Shown: positions 33,962 through 43,076, counted from the stretch's first letter. The stretch: 64,000 nt of DNA from Cellulomonas sp. PhB143 (GCF_003752595.1 NZ_RKIJ01000010.1:1-64000), one strand, 5' to 3'. Made by a program: numbers and translations. Notes: generated from the letters alone by a model not told the origin.

Positions 33962-34378
33962 GTGCGGCTCACCACGCTGCTCGACACCCTGACCACCGAC
34001 GGTGGTGCCGGGCAACGGCTCGCGCGATCTGCGAACCCCAGGCCGGCTGCCCCGCTCACCCCGACCGACGCCGCCGAGTTCGACCGGCTGCTCGCCGGCG
34101 TCATCCCCTGCCGCAACGAGGACCCCGAGCTGTGGTTCGCCGAGCGCACCGCTGACGTCGAGCGCGCCAAGGCCCTGTGCGCGGACTGCCCGCTGCGGGC
34201 CGGCTGTCTCGCCGGTGCCGTCGAGCGCGCCGAGCCGTGGGGCGTCTGGGGCGGCGAGGTCTTCGTCGACGGAGCCGTCGTAGCCCGCAAGCGCGGGCGG
34301 GGGCGGCCCTCGAAGGCCGAGCAGCTCGCACGCCAGCGCGAGCGCGACGAGCAGCACGAGGAGGAGTCAGCCGCCTGA
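33962..34378 (+). CDS. whiB7: WhiB7-type Fe-S transcriptional regulator
   Basis: The 138-aa Wbl protein has four cluster ligands C50, C73, C76 and C82 (C-x22-C-x2-C-x5-C). They are followed by EPWGVWGGE (91-99) and the AT-hook RGRGRPSK (111-118) that identifies WhiB7. It binds the primary sigma factor and activates intrinsic antibiotic-resistance genes. The start is GTG 33962, with GGAGG 6 nt upstream. Transcription starts about 360 nt upstream behind a uORF and hairpins, and autoactivation is likely. Next to uvrD2 it keeps the mycobacterial order (Rv3198c-Rv3197A). Confidence 0.95.
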   Translation: MRLTTLLDTLTTDGGAGQRLARSANPRPAAPLTPTDAAEFDRLLAGVIPCRNEDPELWFAERTADVERAKALCADCPLRAGCLAGAVERAEPWGVWGGEVFVDGAVVARKRGRGRPSKAEQLARQRERDEQHEEESAA

Positions 34379-35578
34379 CGCGGCGGTCACCACCGCGCCG
34401 GCGGCCCGCGCGCGCCGCTCCTCGACGACGGCGAAGGCCCCGCACCCGCACGCCGGGTGCGGGGCCACGTCGCGCGTGCGGGGGACCGCGCCGGGGAGCA
34501 GGACGTCGACGACGGCGCCGGAGGTCCAGGTGGCGTCCCCGTCGAGGAGCGTCAGGACCTGGGCGGCAGCGATCCCCGCAGCGACCGCGGCGGTCGACGA
34601 CTCGTCGGTCGCCTCGAGACGCGCGCGCTCGCGCAGCCGGGGCGCGACGGCGGGCCAGCCCTCGTCGCGGTCCGCCCGGGCGAGCTCGACGCAGCCCAGG
34701 CAGGGCGTGGACCCGGGCCGCACCGTCGGCCCGATGCTGACCCCGGCCTCGCCGACCACGACGGACAGGTGCGGGACGCCGTCGTTCATCAGGCGCGTGG
34801 CGCCGTGCGGGTCGCTCACCCACGACGTCACGACGACCGCGGCGTCGAGCCCGTCCGCGCCGAGCCGCGCCGGCGTGCGGACCGCGGCGACGTCCGTGAC
34901 GACCCGCCGCGCGGCGGCCTCGCGCGGCGTCCCCACGTCGCGCAGCCGGTAGCCGCCGAGCCCGACGTCGCTGAGCTGGACGACGCCCGGGTCGGCGAGC
35001 ACGAGGGTGCCGACGCCCGCGCTGGCCAGGACGACGGCGATCGCGAGCCCCTGGCGGCCCAGGCCGACGACGCCTACCCGCCGTCCCGCCCGCCGGGCGA
35101 GGACGGCGCCCCCGCCGCGGTCGGCCTGCACCTGCCCGAGCGCCCGAGCGTCCGCGGCACCCCGGCCGGGCGCCGTGATCGTGTCGGGGTGCGGGGCGTC
35201 GTCGGGCACGAGGGCACCGGCCGCGTCGAGCGCGGACCAGAGCCGGCGAGCGCGCCCCGGGTCGAGGCCGAGCGTGCCGGCCGCGTCCCACGGGTCCGCG
35301 TCGGCCCGCCGGGCGAGCAGCTGGAGCCACCGTGTCTCGTGGGGCGTGAGACCGGGCAGGCGCACGGCCCAGCGGTCGTCCACGCCGAGCTGGACGCCGG
35401 GGGCACCGGAGATCGGGTCCTCGTAGCGCACGACGACGCTCCCGTGCCGCAGCACGCGGCGCACGGGCCCGCCCCGCGGGCCCTCGCCCCGCGCTCCGGG
35501 AGGCGTCGCGGTGCCGTCGCCCGGAGCCGGGAACGCGGTGCTGGTCGACGCGGTGCTGGTCGACGCGGTGCTGGTCAC
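34367..35578 (-). CDS. ThiF/MoeB-like E1-superfamily adenylyltransferase
   Basis: The 403-aa protein has an N-terminal winged-helix-like region (about 45-135) and a Rossmann ThiF core starting VGVVGLGRQGLAIAVVLASAG, followed by LADPGVVQLSDVG. The nucleotide loop is GLGRQG rather than GxGGxG. Cysteines occur as PCLGC and, near the C-terminus, CGC, possibly metal-binding. The N-terminus is a Ser/Thr/Ala repeat made by three 15-bp DNA repeats. The start (GTG 35578) has a strong GAGGAGG site. The substrate is unknown; a similar gene occurs near whiB7 in related genomes. It converges with whiB7, overlapping 12 bp. Confidence 0.8.
   Translation of the reverse strand: MTSTASTSTASTSTAFPAPGDGTATPPGARGEGPRGGPVRRVLRHGSVVVRYEDPISGAPGVQLGVDDRWAVRLPGLTPHETRWLQLLARRADADPWDAAGTLGLDPGRARRLWSALDAAGALVPDDAPHPDTITAPGRGAADARALGQVQADRGGGAVLARRAGRRVGVVGLGRQGLAIAVVLASAGVGTLVLADPGVVQLSDVGLGGYRLRDVGTPREAAARRVVTDVAAVRTPARLGADGLDAAVVVTSWVSDPHGATRLMNDGVPHLSVVVGEAGVSIGPTVRPGSTPCLGCVELARADRDEGWPAVAPRLRERARLEATDESSTAAVAAGIAAAQVLTLLDGDATWTSGAVVDVLLPGAVPRTRDVAPHPACGCGAFAVVEERRARAAGAVVTAASGG
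35535..35577. repeat. Tandem 15-bp repeats in the 5' end of the ThiF-like gene
   Basis: The unit GTGCTGGTCGACGCG occurs in about 2.8 copies and encodes the TSTAS repeats at the protein N-terminus. Copy number could vary by slippage and change only a disordered leader. Confidence 0.6.
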
Positions 35579-35702
35579 GGGATCCTCCTCGGGCCGTCGT
35601 CGCGATCAGCCTGGCACGGGCGCCCGGACCGTCGGCCGTCGTCCACAGGAGCGGTCCGCTCCGCGGCGGTGCGGGAGGTGTGCGCCATCTCACGTCACCC
35701 GG

Positions 35703-35708
35703 TACGGT
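35703..35708 (+). promoter_or_regulatory. -10 hexamer of the YgjP-like gene (leaderless)
   Basis: TACGGT lies 6 nt before GTG 35715, supporting this start over the longer frame that overlaps the divergent gene. Confidence 0.5.
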
Positions 35709-35714
35709 TCGACC

Positions 35715-36278
35715 GTGGTGGACGACGCGGACGCGACCGTGAGCGTGGAGGTGCGCCGGAGCCGCCGGCGCAAGAGCACCGTCAGCGCGTACCGCGACGG
35801 CGCGCGCACGGTCGTGTCGATCCCTGCCCGGTTCACGCGCGCGGAGGAGCGCGAGTGGGTCGAGCGGATGCTCGCGCGCCTCGCCGACAAGGAGGCCCGC
35901 CGCAGGCCCTCGGACGCCGAGCTGCTCGAGCGCGCGACGGCGCTGTCGCTGACCTACCTGGGCGGGCGCGCCCATCCGTCGAGCGTGCGCTGGTCGGGGA
36001 ACCAGGGCAAGCGCTGGGGCTCGTGCACGCTGATCGACGGTTCGATCCGGATCTCCTCGCGTGTCCAGGGCATGCCGTCCTGGGTCCTCGACTACGTGCT
36101 GCTGCACGAGCTCGCGCACCTGCTCCACGCCGGGCACGGACCCGCGTTCTGGGAGCTGCTGGCCTCCTACCCGCGCACGGACCGGGCCAAGGGCTTCCTC
36201 GAGGGGGTCGCGTTCGGCCGCGACCTGCCCGACGACGGCCCTCGCCCGGGCGGCGAGGTCGACGACCCGGACGACTGA
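35715..36278 (+). CDS. YgjP-like/M48-type metal-dependent hydrolase (DUF45)
   Basis: This 187-aa protein has the zinc motif HELAHLLHAGHGPAFW (HExxH plus a downstream His) after the conserved block NQGKRWGSCTLIDGSIRIS, the hallmark of YgjP/SprT-like DUF45 proteins. The N-terminal VEVRRSRRRKSTVSAYRDG strand matches the family. The C-terminal 20 residues are acidic. It is probably a cytosolic peptidase; substrates are unknown. It is divergent from the ThiF-like gene and converges with the DUF2342 gene 21 bp away. Confidence 0.87.
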   Translation: MVDDADATVSVEVRRSRRRKSTVSAYRDGARTVVSIPARFTRAEEREWVERMLARLADKEARRRPSDAELLERATALSLTYLGGRAHPSSVRWSGNQGKRWGSCTLIDGSIRISSRVQGMPSWVLDYVLLHELAHLLHAGHGPAFWELLASYPRTDRAKGFLEGVAFGRDLPDDGPRPGGEVDDPDD

Positions 36279-36299
36279 CCGCCGCCCGGCCGGGGACCC

Positions 36300-37841
36300 C
36301 TAGCGCGCGCCGGGGCCCTCGGGCCCGTCGCCGGCAGGGCCGTCGGCAAGTCCGTCGCCAGGTCCGTCAGCGCGGTCGTCGCCGGGCGCCCCGCCGCTCT
36401 GGTTGCCCGCGTCGTCGATGCCGGCCGTGTCCCCGGCGAGGATCGCCTCCAGCGCCTTGTCGAGGTCCGCCTCCTCGGCGCGCGCGGTCGCGCCCCGCTG
36501 CGCGTAGCCGGCGGGGTCGTCGAGGTCGACGGTGCCGGGCAGGAGGTCGGGGTGGTCCCAGACCGCGTCGCGGCCCGCCGGACCGGAGGCGGCAGTGATG
36601 TGCGCCCAGAGGGCGGCGGCGTCGCGGGAGCGGCGGGGGCGCAGCCGCAGCGCGACGAGCGCCGAGAAGACCTGCTCGGCGGGACCGCCGGCCGCGCGTC
36701 GCCGGCGGACCATCTCGCGCAGCGGCACGGCGTGCGGCAGGTGCGGCAGCGCGGCGGTCGCCGTGACCTCGTCGACCCACCCCTCCACGAGCGCGAGCGT
36801 GGTCTCGAGCCGCACGAGCGTGGCCTTCTGCTCGTCGGTGTTCTCCCCGCGGAAGACGTTGCCGCTGAGCGCGTCCTGCAGCGCGGTCGTGTCGCTCACG
36901 TCGATGGAGCGCACGCGCTCCTCGAGCGTCTCCAGGTCGATCGTGATGCCGCGCGCGTACTCCTCGACCAGGCCCAGCAGGTGCGCGCGCAGCCACGGGA
37001 CGTGGGCGAACAGCCGGGCGTGCGCCGCCTCGCGCAGCGCGAGGAAGAGGCGTACCTCCTCGAGGGGCGCGTCGAGCCCCTCCGCGAACGCCTCGACGTT
37101 GTTCGGCACGAGCACGGTGACGTCCTCCTCGAGGAGGGGGACGCCCACGTCGGTCGCGCCGAAGACCTCGCGCGAGAGCGTGCCCGCGGCCTGCCCGGTC
37201 TGCATGCCGAAGACCGCGGAGCCCATGCGCCGCATCATGCTCGCCGGGTCGATCTGCCCGAGCACGCCGCCCAGCGCGCCCGGCGGGAGACCAGGGATCG
37301 AGGCGTCGGCGTCGAGACCGCCCAGCTCGCCCATCTGGTCGCCGAGCACGGTGGCGAGCGCCTCGGAGACGGAGGCGGCGACGGGCGCGACGAGCCGTCC
37401 CCACGCGGGCAGCGTCGCCTCCACCCACTCGGAGCGGCTCCACGCCTTCGCGCCGCCGCCCGCCGGTGGCAGGTCCGTGACGACGTCGAGCCAGAGCTCC
37501 GCGACGGACAGCGCGTCCCGCGCGGCCTTCGCCTGGCTCGCGACGACGACCGGGTCCCCGCCGGTGACGGCGACCTGGCGGGCGACGTCGTGGGCGACGT
37601 CCGTGTTCACCGGGGAGTCGCCCGAGGACGCCAGCACCCGCTGGACCTGGGCGAGGACCGCCTCGAGGGCGCGCGGGTCGTCGCCGACCCCGGCGCCGCG
37701 CGCGAGCGCCTGCGGGTCGAGGCCGCGCTCGCGCATCTGGCGCATCGCCTCGTCGGCGTCGTCCCCGAGCATCGAGCGCAGGAACTGCTCCCACTGCTGC
37801 TCGCCGGGTCCGGTGCCGTCGTCGGGCGTCTGGCTGCTCAT
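36300..37841 (-). CDS. Zinc-dependent metalloprotease-like protein (DUF2342)
   Basis: The 513-aa protein matches the actinobacterial DUF2342 family, also labelled as putative F420-associated or zincin-like. A helical N-terminus is followed by the PNNVEAFAEGLDAP block and the zincin-like motif LREAAHARLFAHVPWL (His and Glu candidates for metal binding). The last 70 residues are a low-complexity Gly/Asp/Pro tail. ATG 37841 has a GAGGAG ribosome-binding site; the longer ORF is not conserved. It is divergent from the PDZ protease, as in mycobacteria (Rv3195/Rv3194c, from memory). Confidence 0.87.
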   Translation of the reverse strand: MSSQTPDDGTGPGEQQWEQFLRSMLGDDADEAMRQMRERGLDPQALARGAGVGDDPRALEAVLAQVQRVLASSGDSPVNTDVAHDVARQVAVTGGDPVVVASQAKAARDALSVAELWLDVVTDLPPAGGGAKAWSRSEWVEATLPAWGRLVAPVAASVSEALATVLGDQMGELGGLDADASIPGLPPGALGGVLGQIDPASMMRRMGSAVFGMQTGQAAGTLSREVFGATDVGVPLLEEDVTVLVPNNVEAFAEGLDAPLEEVRLFLALREAAHARLFAHVPWLRAHLLGLVEEYARGITIDLETLEERVRSIDVSDTTALQDALSGNVFRGENTDEQKATLVRLETTLALVEGWVDEVTATAALPHLPHAVPLREMVRRRRAAGGPAEQVFSALVALRLRPRRSRDAAALWAHITAASGPAGRDAVWDHPDLLPGTVDLDDPAGYAQRGATARAEEADLDKALEAILAGDTAGIDDAGNQSGGAPGDDRADGPGDGLADGPAGDGPEGPGAR

Positions 37842-37980
37842 CGGTGCTCCTCGCGTCGGCTGCGTCCCGTCACGGTAACCACATCCGGGGTGCGGGCGCG
37901 GCCTCCGCACGCCCGCCGAGGGGGTCGGTTCGCTCAGGGCGCAGCAGGCGGGTGCTGCGGAGGTGGGTCCCGGGATCGGT

Positions 37981-37986
37981 CATGAT
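37981..37986 (+). promoter_or_regulatory. -10 hexamer of the PDZ/S16 protease gene (leaderless)
   Basis: CATGAT lies 6 nt before GTG 37993. There is no Shine-Dalgarno sequence. Confidence 0.45.
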
Positions 37987-37992
37987 GGGGCG

Positions 37993-39165
37993 GTGAGCAC
38001 CGAGAACCGCGGCAGCGACCGCACCGAGCCCGCGGGCGAGCACGCCGGGGACGCCGGGTACGACGCCGCGCCGCAGGACGAGCGCCTCTTCCGCGGCCTG
38101 CGCGGTCCGACGCCGCGGTCCACCACGCTCGGCGTCGCGCTCGTCGTGATGCTCGGCCTGCTCGCGGTGATGGTGCTGCTGCCGGCTCCCTACGCGGTGC
38201 GTGCGCCGGGCCCGACCGAGAACACCCTGGGCACGCAGGACGGCAAGGACCTCATCACCATCAGCGGCGCCAAGACCTACCCGGCGAGCGGTGAGCTGCG
38301 GCTGACGACGGTCTCGGTCTCGGGCGGCCCCGGCTACCCGGCGCAGGCCCCGGCCGTCGTGCGCGGGTGGCTCGACGCGAAGGACTCGGTCTACCCGGTG
38401 GAGGAGCTGTTCCCGCCCGACGAGTCCGCCGACCAGGTCGCGGCGCGCAACGAGGCCGACATGGTGTCCTCCCAGGAGAGCGCGACGGTCGCCGCGCTCA
38501 CGGAGGCGGGCTACGACGTGCCGGTCACCCTGACGGTGCAGGGCACGGTGCCCGACAGCGGCGCGGACGGCGTCCTGGAGAAGGGCGACGTGATCGTCGC
38601 CCTGGACGGCGAGAAGATCGTCACCTACCAGGACCTCATCGACCGCCTGGACGCCACCACGCCGGGCGACGACGTCGTCGTGGGCGTGCGCCGCGACGGC
38701 GCCGCGAAGGACGTGACCGTCACGACCGGCGGGAGCGACGGCAGGACCGTCCTCGGCGTGCTGCTGGGGACGGACTTCGACATGCCGGTCGACGTCGACA
38801 TCCAGATCGGGGACATCGGCGGGCCCAGCGCGGGGACGATGTTCGCCCTCGGGATCGTCGACAAGCTCACGCCCGCCGACGAGGCCGGCGGCAAGGTCAT
38901 CGCCGGCACGGGGACGATGGGCGTCGACGGGGTGGTCGGGCCGATCGGCGGGATCCGGCAGAAGCTCTACGGTGCCCAGCGCGACGGGGCCGCATGGTTC
39001 CTGGCCCCCGAGTCCAACTGCGACGAGGTCGTGGGCCACGTCCCGCCCGGTCTGCACGTGGCCGCCGTCGGCACCCTCGACGAGGCGGTCGACGCGATGA
39101 CGGCGATCGGCTCGGGCAAGGGCTCCGGCCTCACGTCGTGCGAGGACGTCGCCGCGGCCGGCTGA
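37993..39165 (+). CDS. Membrane-anchored PDZ/S16 (YlbL/Lon-like) serine protease
   Basis: The 390-aa protein has a cytosolic N-terminus (about 1-45), one transmembrane helix (about 46-68), a PDZ domain (about 175-250) and a Lon-type S16 protease domain. The catalytic Ser lies in GGPSAGTMFALGI and the Lys in GPIGGIRQKLYGAQRDG, forming the Ser-Lys dyad. The active site is predicted to face outside. The substrate is unknown. It lies within the conserved block ending with UPF0182. GTG 37993 is favoured by the -10 spacing. Confidence 0.93.
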   Translation: MSTENRGSDRTEPAGEHAGDAGYDAAPQDERLFRGLRGPTPRSTTLGVALVVMLGLLAVMVLLPAPYAVRAPGPTENTLGTQDGKDLITISGAKTYPASGELRLTTVSVSGGPGYPAQAPAVVRGWLDAKDSVYPVEELFPPDESADQVAARNEADMVSSQESATVAALTEAGYDVPVTLTVQGTVPDSGADGVLEKGDVIVALDGEKIVTYQDLIDRLDATTPGDDVVVGVRRDGAAKDVTVTTGGSDGRTVLGVLLGTDFDMPVDVDIQIGDIGGPSAGTMFALGIVDKLTPADEAGGKVIAGTGTMGVDGVVGPIGGIRQKLYGAQRDGAAWFLAPESNCDEVVGHVPPGLHVAAVGTLDEAVDAMTAIGSGKGSGLTSCEDVAAAG

Positions 39166-39182
39166 CCGGTCGGTCCTGCAGA

Positions 39183-39800
39183 TCAGTCCTGGAGGGTCGC
39201 CCCGAGCGCCTCGACGAGCCCCGGCACGAGGTCCGCCCCGAACGCGACCTGACCGTCGTCGTCGTGCGACCGTGAACGCAGCGCGCACCAGCTGGTCCCG
39301 TCGCGGAGCACGCCGGCGGCGATGCGCACGTCCTCGCGGGCGGGGTGCTGCGCGAGGTAGGCCAGCGCCTCGTCCTGGTCGGCAGGGACGTCCTGCTCCG
39401 CCTCCGGCGGCAGCACGATGCGCTCGACGACGATGGCCGCGCCGTGCACCGCGCCGGGCCACCCGACCCGGGCGAGGAGCCCCTCGACGTCGTCGGTCGC
39501 CTCGATCTCCTGCTCGACGGAGGTCAGGTGCCCCGAGCCGGTCCGCGCGGCGGCGACGACGTCGTCGGGCAGGCGCGCGGCGAGCGACGGGTCGTCGGCG
39601 AGGGCGCGCTCCGTCTCGACCAGCGCGAACAGGCGCGGCGGGCCGTCCCACCCGGAGGCCGCCACGTGCTGCTCGATCTCGCGCACCGCCTCCGCGAGCG
39701 CGACGGTGCCGGTCGCGAGGGTCGCGGGCGCCGGGGCGCCGGAGGGCTCGCCGGGGGGGCTGTCGGGACCGGCGGGGGAGAGGTCGTCGTCGTGCGGCAT
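39183..39800 (-). CDS. PPA1309-family protein
   Basis: The 205-aa protein has a Pro/Ala-rich N-terminus (about 1-25) and then matches the actinobacterial PPA1309 family: VREIEQHVAASGWDGPPRLFALVET, then GWPGAVHGAAIVVERIVLPP, then C-terminal DVRIAAGVLRDG and GADLVPGLVEAL. The function is unknown. It has a GGAGG ribosome-binding site upstream of ATG 39800. It is divergent from the UPF0182 gene and converges with the PDZ protease, an arrangement common in this block. Confidence 0.9.
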   Translation of the reverse strand: MPHDDDLSPAGPDSPPGEPSGAPAPATLATGTVALAEAVREIEQHVAASGWDGPPRLFALVETERALADDPSLAARLPDDVVAAARTGSGHLTSVEQEIEATDDVEGLLARVGWPGAVHGAAIVVERIVLPPEAEQDVPADQDEALAYLAQHPAREDVRIAAGVLRDGTSWCALRSRSHDDDGQVAFGADLVPGLVEALGATLQD

Positions 39801-39993
39801 GGGTCAAGCCTCCCAGACGCGGTGCCGACGGGCGCACGGCCGCGGGCGAAGGTCACGAGCCGGTGAACGTCTGTGCCACGTCAGCCCACGAGAAGGTCGT
39901 GTGTGGGAAACTTGTCGGGCTGCTGGACGTGCCAGCACCGTCGCACTCCCGGACCCGGTCGTCGTCGACGCAGGACCCAACGAAGAGGTACCC

Positions 39994-42900
39994 GTGACAT
40001 TCTCCGCAGCACCCCGCAAGGCCCCGGACGGCCCGCCGCCGTCGCGACGGAGGAACCCGCTGATCCTGGCGCTGGTGGTGGTGGCGGTCCTCGTCGTCGT
40101 GCTGCTCCTGCTCGCCCAGTTCTGGACCGAGGTCCTCTGGTTCACTCAGCTGGGCTTCCAGCAGGTGCTGTGGACGGAGTGGGGGACGCGGGCGGCGCTG
40201 TTCGTCGTGGGCTTCGTCCTGATGGGCGGCGCGCTGTTCGCCTCGCTGTCGGTCGCATACCGCACGCGGCCGATCTACGCGCCGTCGACGCCGGAGCAGG
40301 CGACCCTCGACCAGTACCGCGAGGCCGTCGAGCCGCTGCGCAAGGTCGTCACCTGGGGCGCGCCGATCCTCGTGGGCTTCTTCGCGGGGACCGCCGCGGC
40401 GTCGCAGTGGCAGACGGTGCTGCTCGCGTTCAACCAGGCGTCGTTCGGGACCAAGGACCCGCAGTTCGGCATGGACGTCTCGTTCTTCGTCTTCACGCTC
40501 CCGCTGCTGAAGTTCCTCTCCGGCTTCCTCCTGGCGGTCGTGATCGTCGCCGCGATCGGCGCGGTCATCACGCAGTACCTGTACGGCGGGCTGCGGATCG
40601 GCGGGCAGAGCGGGAGCCGCGCCGGGATGACGCAGGCGGCGCGCGTGCAGCTGGCGATCACCGGTGCCGTCCTCCTCGTGGTCATCGCGCTCGGGTACTG
40701 GCTCGACCGCTACTCGCTGATGACGGACACGAACCAGAAGTTCGACGGCGCCTCGTACGCGGACGTCAACGCGGTGATCCCCGCCAAGACGATCCTCGCC
40801 ATCGTGGCGATCGGCGTGGCGGTGCTGTTCGTCGTCGCCGCGTTCCGCGGGAACTGGCGCCTGCCGACCATCGGCGTGGGCCTGATGGTGGTCTCGGCGA
40901 TCGCGATCGGCGGGATCTACCCCGCCGTCGTCCAGCGCTTCCAGGTCAACCCGAACGCCCAGGAGTTCGAGGCGCCGTACATCCAGCGCAACATCGACGC
41001 CACCACCAAGGCGTTCGGGCTGGACAAGGTGGAGGCCGAGCCCTACGACGCGAAGACCCAGGCGGAGGCCGGCGCGCTGCGTGCCGACGCCCAGACCACG
41101 GCCTCGATCCGCCTGCTCGACCCGCAGATCGTCAGCCCCACGTTCCGCCAGCTGCAGCAGAACAAGCAGTACTACAACTTCGAGCCCACGCTGTCGGTCG
41201 ACCGCTACACGCTCGAGGGCCAGAGCGAGGACACCGTCATCGCGGTGCGCGAGCTCTTCCTCGACGGGCTGGGCCAGGACCAGCGCAACTGGGTCAACGA
41301 CCACACCGTGTTCACGCACGGGTTCGGCGTGGTCGCGGCGTACGGCAACCAGACCGGTCCCGAGGGGCGCCCCGCCTTCTTCGAGGGGGACATCCCCGCC
41401 GAGGGCGCGCTCACGGACCTGGGCGACGGCTACGAGCCGCGGATCTACTTCAGCCCGCAGGCGACGGACTACTCGATCGTCGGCGCGCCCGAGGACACGA
41501 AGCCCTGGGAGCTCGACTACCCGGACGACGACGCGGGCGGGCAGGTCAACAACACGTTCGGCACGGACGGCACGGTCGCCGGGCCGAGCGTCGGCAGCTT
41601 CCTCAACAAGATGCTGTACGCGCTGAAGTTCGGCTCCGAGCAGATCCTGTTCTCCGACCGCGTCACGGACAAGTCGCAGATCCTCTACGACCGCAGCCCG
41701 CGCGAGCGCGTGCAGAAGGTCGCGCCGTACCTGACGCTCGACGGGCGCGTGTACCCGGCCGTCGTCGACGGTCGCGTCAAGTACATCGTCGAGGGCTACA
41801 CGACGACGGACGCCTACCCGTACTCCGCGCAGCGCGCCATCGACGAGGCCACCGCCGACTCGCTCACCGGGACCTCGGCGTCGATCCAGGCGATCGCCCC
41901 CGAGGAGGTCAACTACATGCGCAACTCGGTCAAGGCGACCGTGGACGCGTACGACGGCTCGGTGGACCTGTACTCGTGGGAGCCGGACGACCCGATGCTC
42001 AAGGCGTGGGAGAAGGTCTTCCCGTCCTCGATCAAGCCGATGTCCGACATCAGCGCGGACCTGATGAACCACCTGCGCTACCCGGAGGACCTCTTCAAGG
42101 TCCAGCGCGAGCTGCTCACGAAGTACCACGTGACCGACGCGTCGGACTTCTTCTCCGGCCAGGACTACTGGCGCAACCCGGCCGACCCCACGGTGGACGG
42201 CCAGAACAAGCCGCTGCAGCCGCCGTACTACCTGACCCTGCAGATGCCCGACCAGAAGGAGCCGACCTTCTCGCTCACGTCGAGCTTCATCCCGGGTGGC
42301 AACACCGACCGCGAGATCCTCACCGGGTTCCTCGCCGTCGACGCCGAGGCGGGCAACGAGAAGGGCAAGAAGTCGCCCGACTACGGCAAGCTCCGGCTCC
42401 TGGAGCTGCCGAGGAACTCGACGGTGCCGGGCCCCGGGCAGGTGCAGAACACCTTCGACACCGACCCGACCGTCGCCAACGAGATCAACATCCTCTCGCG
42501 CGGCAACTCGGACGTCATCAAGGGCAACCTGCTCACCCTCCCGGTCGGTGGCGGCCTGCTGTACGTGCAGCCCGTGTACATCCAGTCCACGGGTGACGTG
42601 AAGATCCCGCTGCTGCGCAAGGTCCTGGTCTCGTTCGGCGACGACGTCGGCTTCGCGGACACGCTCGACGAGGCGCTGGACCAGGTGTTCGGCGGCGACT
42701 CGGGCGCGGACGCCGGCGACGCCGGCGGCAGCACCGACTCCGAGGTCCCCGACGCGCCCGTGGACGGCGAGGGCGGCGACGTGACCCCGACCCCCACGCC
42801 GACGGACACGGCCACCGCAGAGCCCTCCGCCGAGCCCTCGGCCGAGCCGTCCTCCGGCACGGGCGGGACGAGCGACGACCCGTCGGCCGACCTCGACAAG

Positions 42901-43047
42901 GCGCTCGCCGACATGCAGGAGGCGCTCGACGACGGGAACGCGGCGCTCGCCGACGGCGACTTCGCCGCGTACGGCAAGGCGCAGGACGCGCTGGACGACG
43001 CGATCAAGCGCGCGGTGGCCGCGCAGGACGCGGTCGAGGGCTCCTGA
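39994..43047 (+). CDS. UPF0182 family large membrane protein
   Basis: The 1017-aa protein has about seven transmembrane helices in the first 330 residues (LILALVVVAVLVVVLLLLAQ, then TRAALFVVGFVLMGGALFAS, and others). A large extracytoplasmic region follows (about 330-890), and the C-terminus (about 900-1017) is acidic, Asp/Glu/Thr/Pro-rich and probably disordered. It matches COG1615/UPF0182 (M. tuberculosis Rv3193c-like). The function is unknown. The start is GTG 39994, with GAAGAGG upstream. A 13-bp hairpin follows the stop. Confidence 0.93.
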   Translation: MTFSAAPRKAPDGPPPSRRRNPLILALVVVAVLVVVLLLLAQFWTEVLWFTQLGFQQVLWTEWGTRAALFVVGFVLMGGALFASLSVAYRTRPIYAPSTPEQATLDQYREAVEPLRKVVTWGAPILVGFFAGTAAASQWQTVLLAFNQASFGTKDPQFGMDVSFFVFTLPLLKFLSGFLLAVVIVAAIGAVITQYLYGGLRIGGQSGSRAGMTQAARVQLAITGAVLLVVIALGYWLDRYSLMTDTNQKFDGASYADVNAVIPAKTILAIVAIGVAVLFVVAAFRGNWRLPTIGVGLMVVSAIAIGGIYPAVVQRFQVNPNAQEFEAPYIQRNIDATTKAFGLDKVEAEPYDAKTQAEAGALRADAQTTASIRLLDPQIVSPTFRQLQQNKQYYNFEPTLSVDRYTLEGQSEDTVIAVRELFLDGLGQDQRNWVNDHTVFTHGFGVVAAYGNQTGPEGRPAFFEGDIPAEGALTDLGDGYEPRIYFSPQATDYSIVGAPEDTKPWELDYPDDDAGGQVNNTFGTDGTVAGPSVGSFLNKMLYALKFGSEQILFSDRVTDKSQILYDRSPRERVQKVAPYLTLDGRVYPAVVDGRVKYIVEGYTTTDAYPYSAQRAIDEATADSLTGTSASIQAIAPEEVNYMRNSVKATVDAYDGSVDLYSWEPDDPMLKAWEKVFPSSIKPMSDISADLMNHLRYPEDLFKVQRELLTKYHVTDASDFFSGQDYWRNPADPTVDGQNKPLQPPYYLTLQMPDQKEPTFSLTSSFIPGGNTDREILTGFLAVDAEAGNEKGKKSPDYGKLRLLELPRNSTVPGPGQVQNTFDTDPTVANEINILSRGNSDVIKGNLLTLPVGGGLLYVQPVYIQSTGDVKIPLLRKVLVSFGDDVGFADTLDEALDQVFGGDSGADAGDAGGSTDSEVPDAPVDGEGGDVTPTPTPTDTATAEPSAEPSAEPSSGTGGTSDDPSADLDKALADMQEALDDGNAALADGDFAAYGKAQDALDDAIKRAVAAQDAVEGS

Positions 43048-43076
43048 TCCGCGGGGTGTGACGGGCGTCATGCCCC

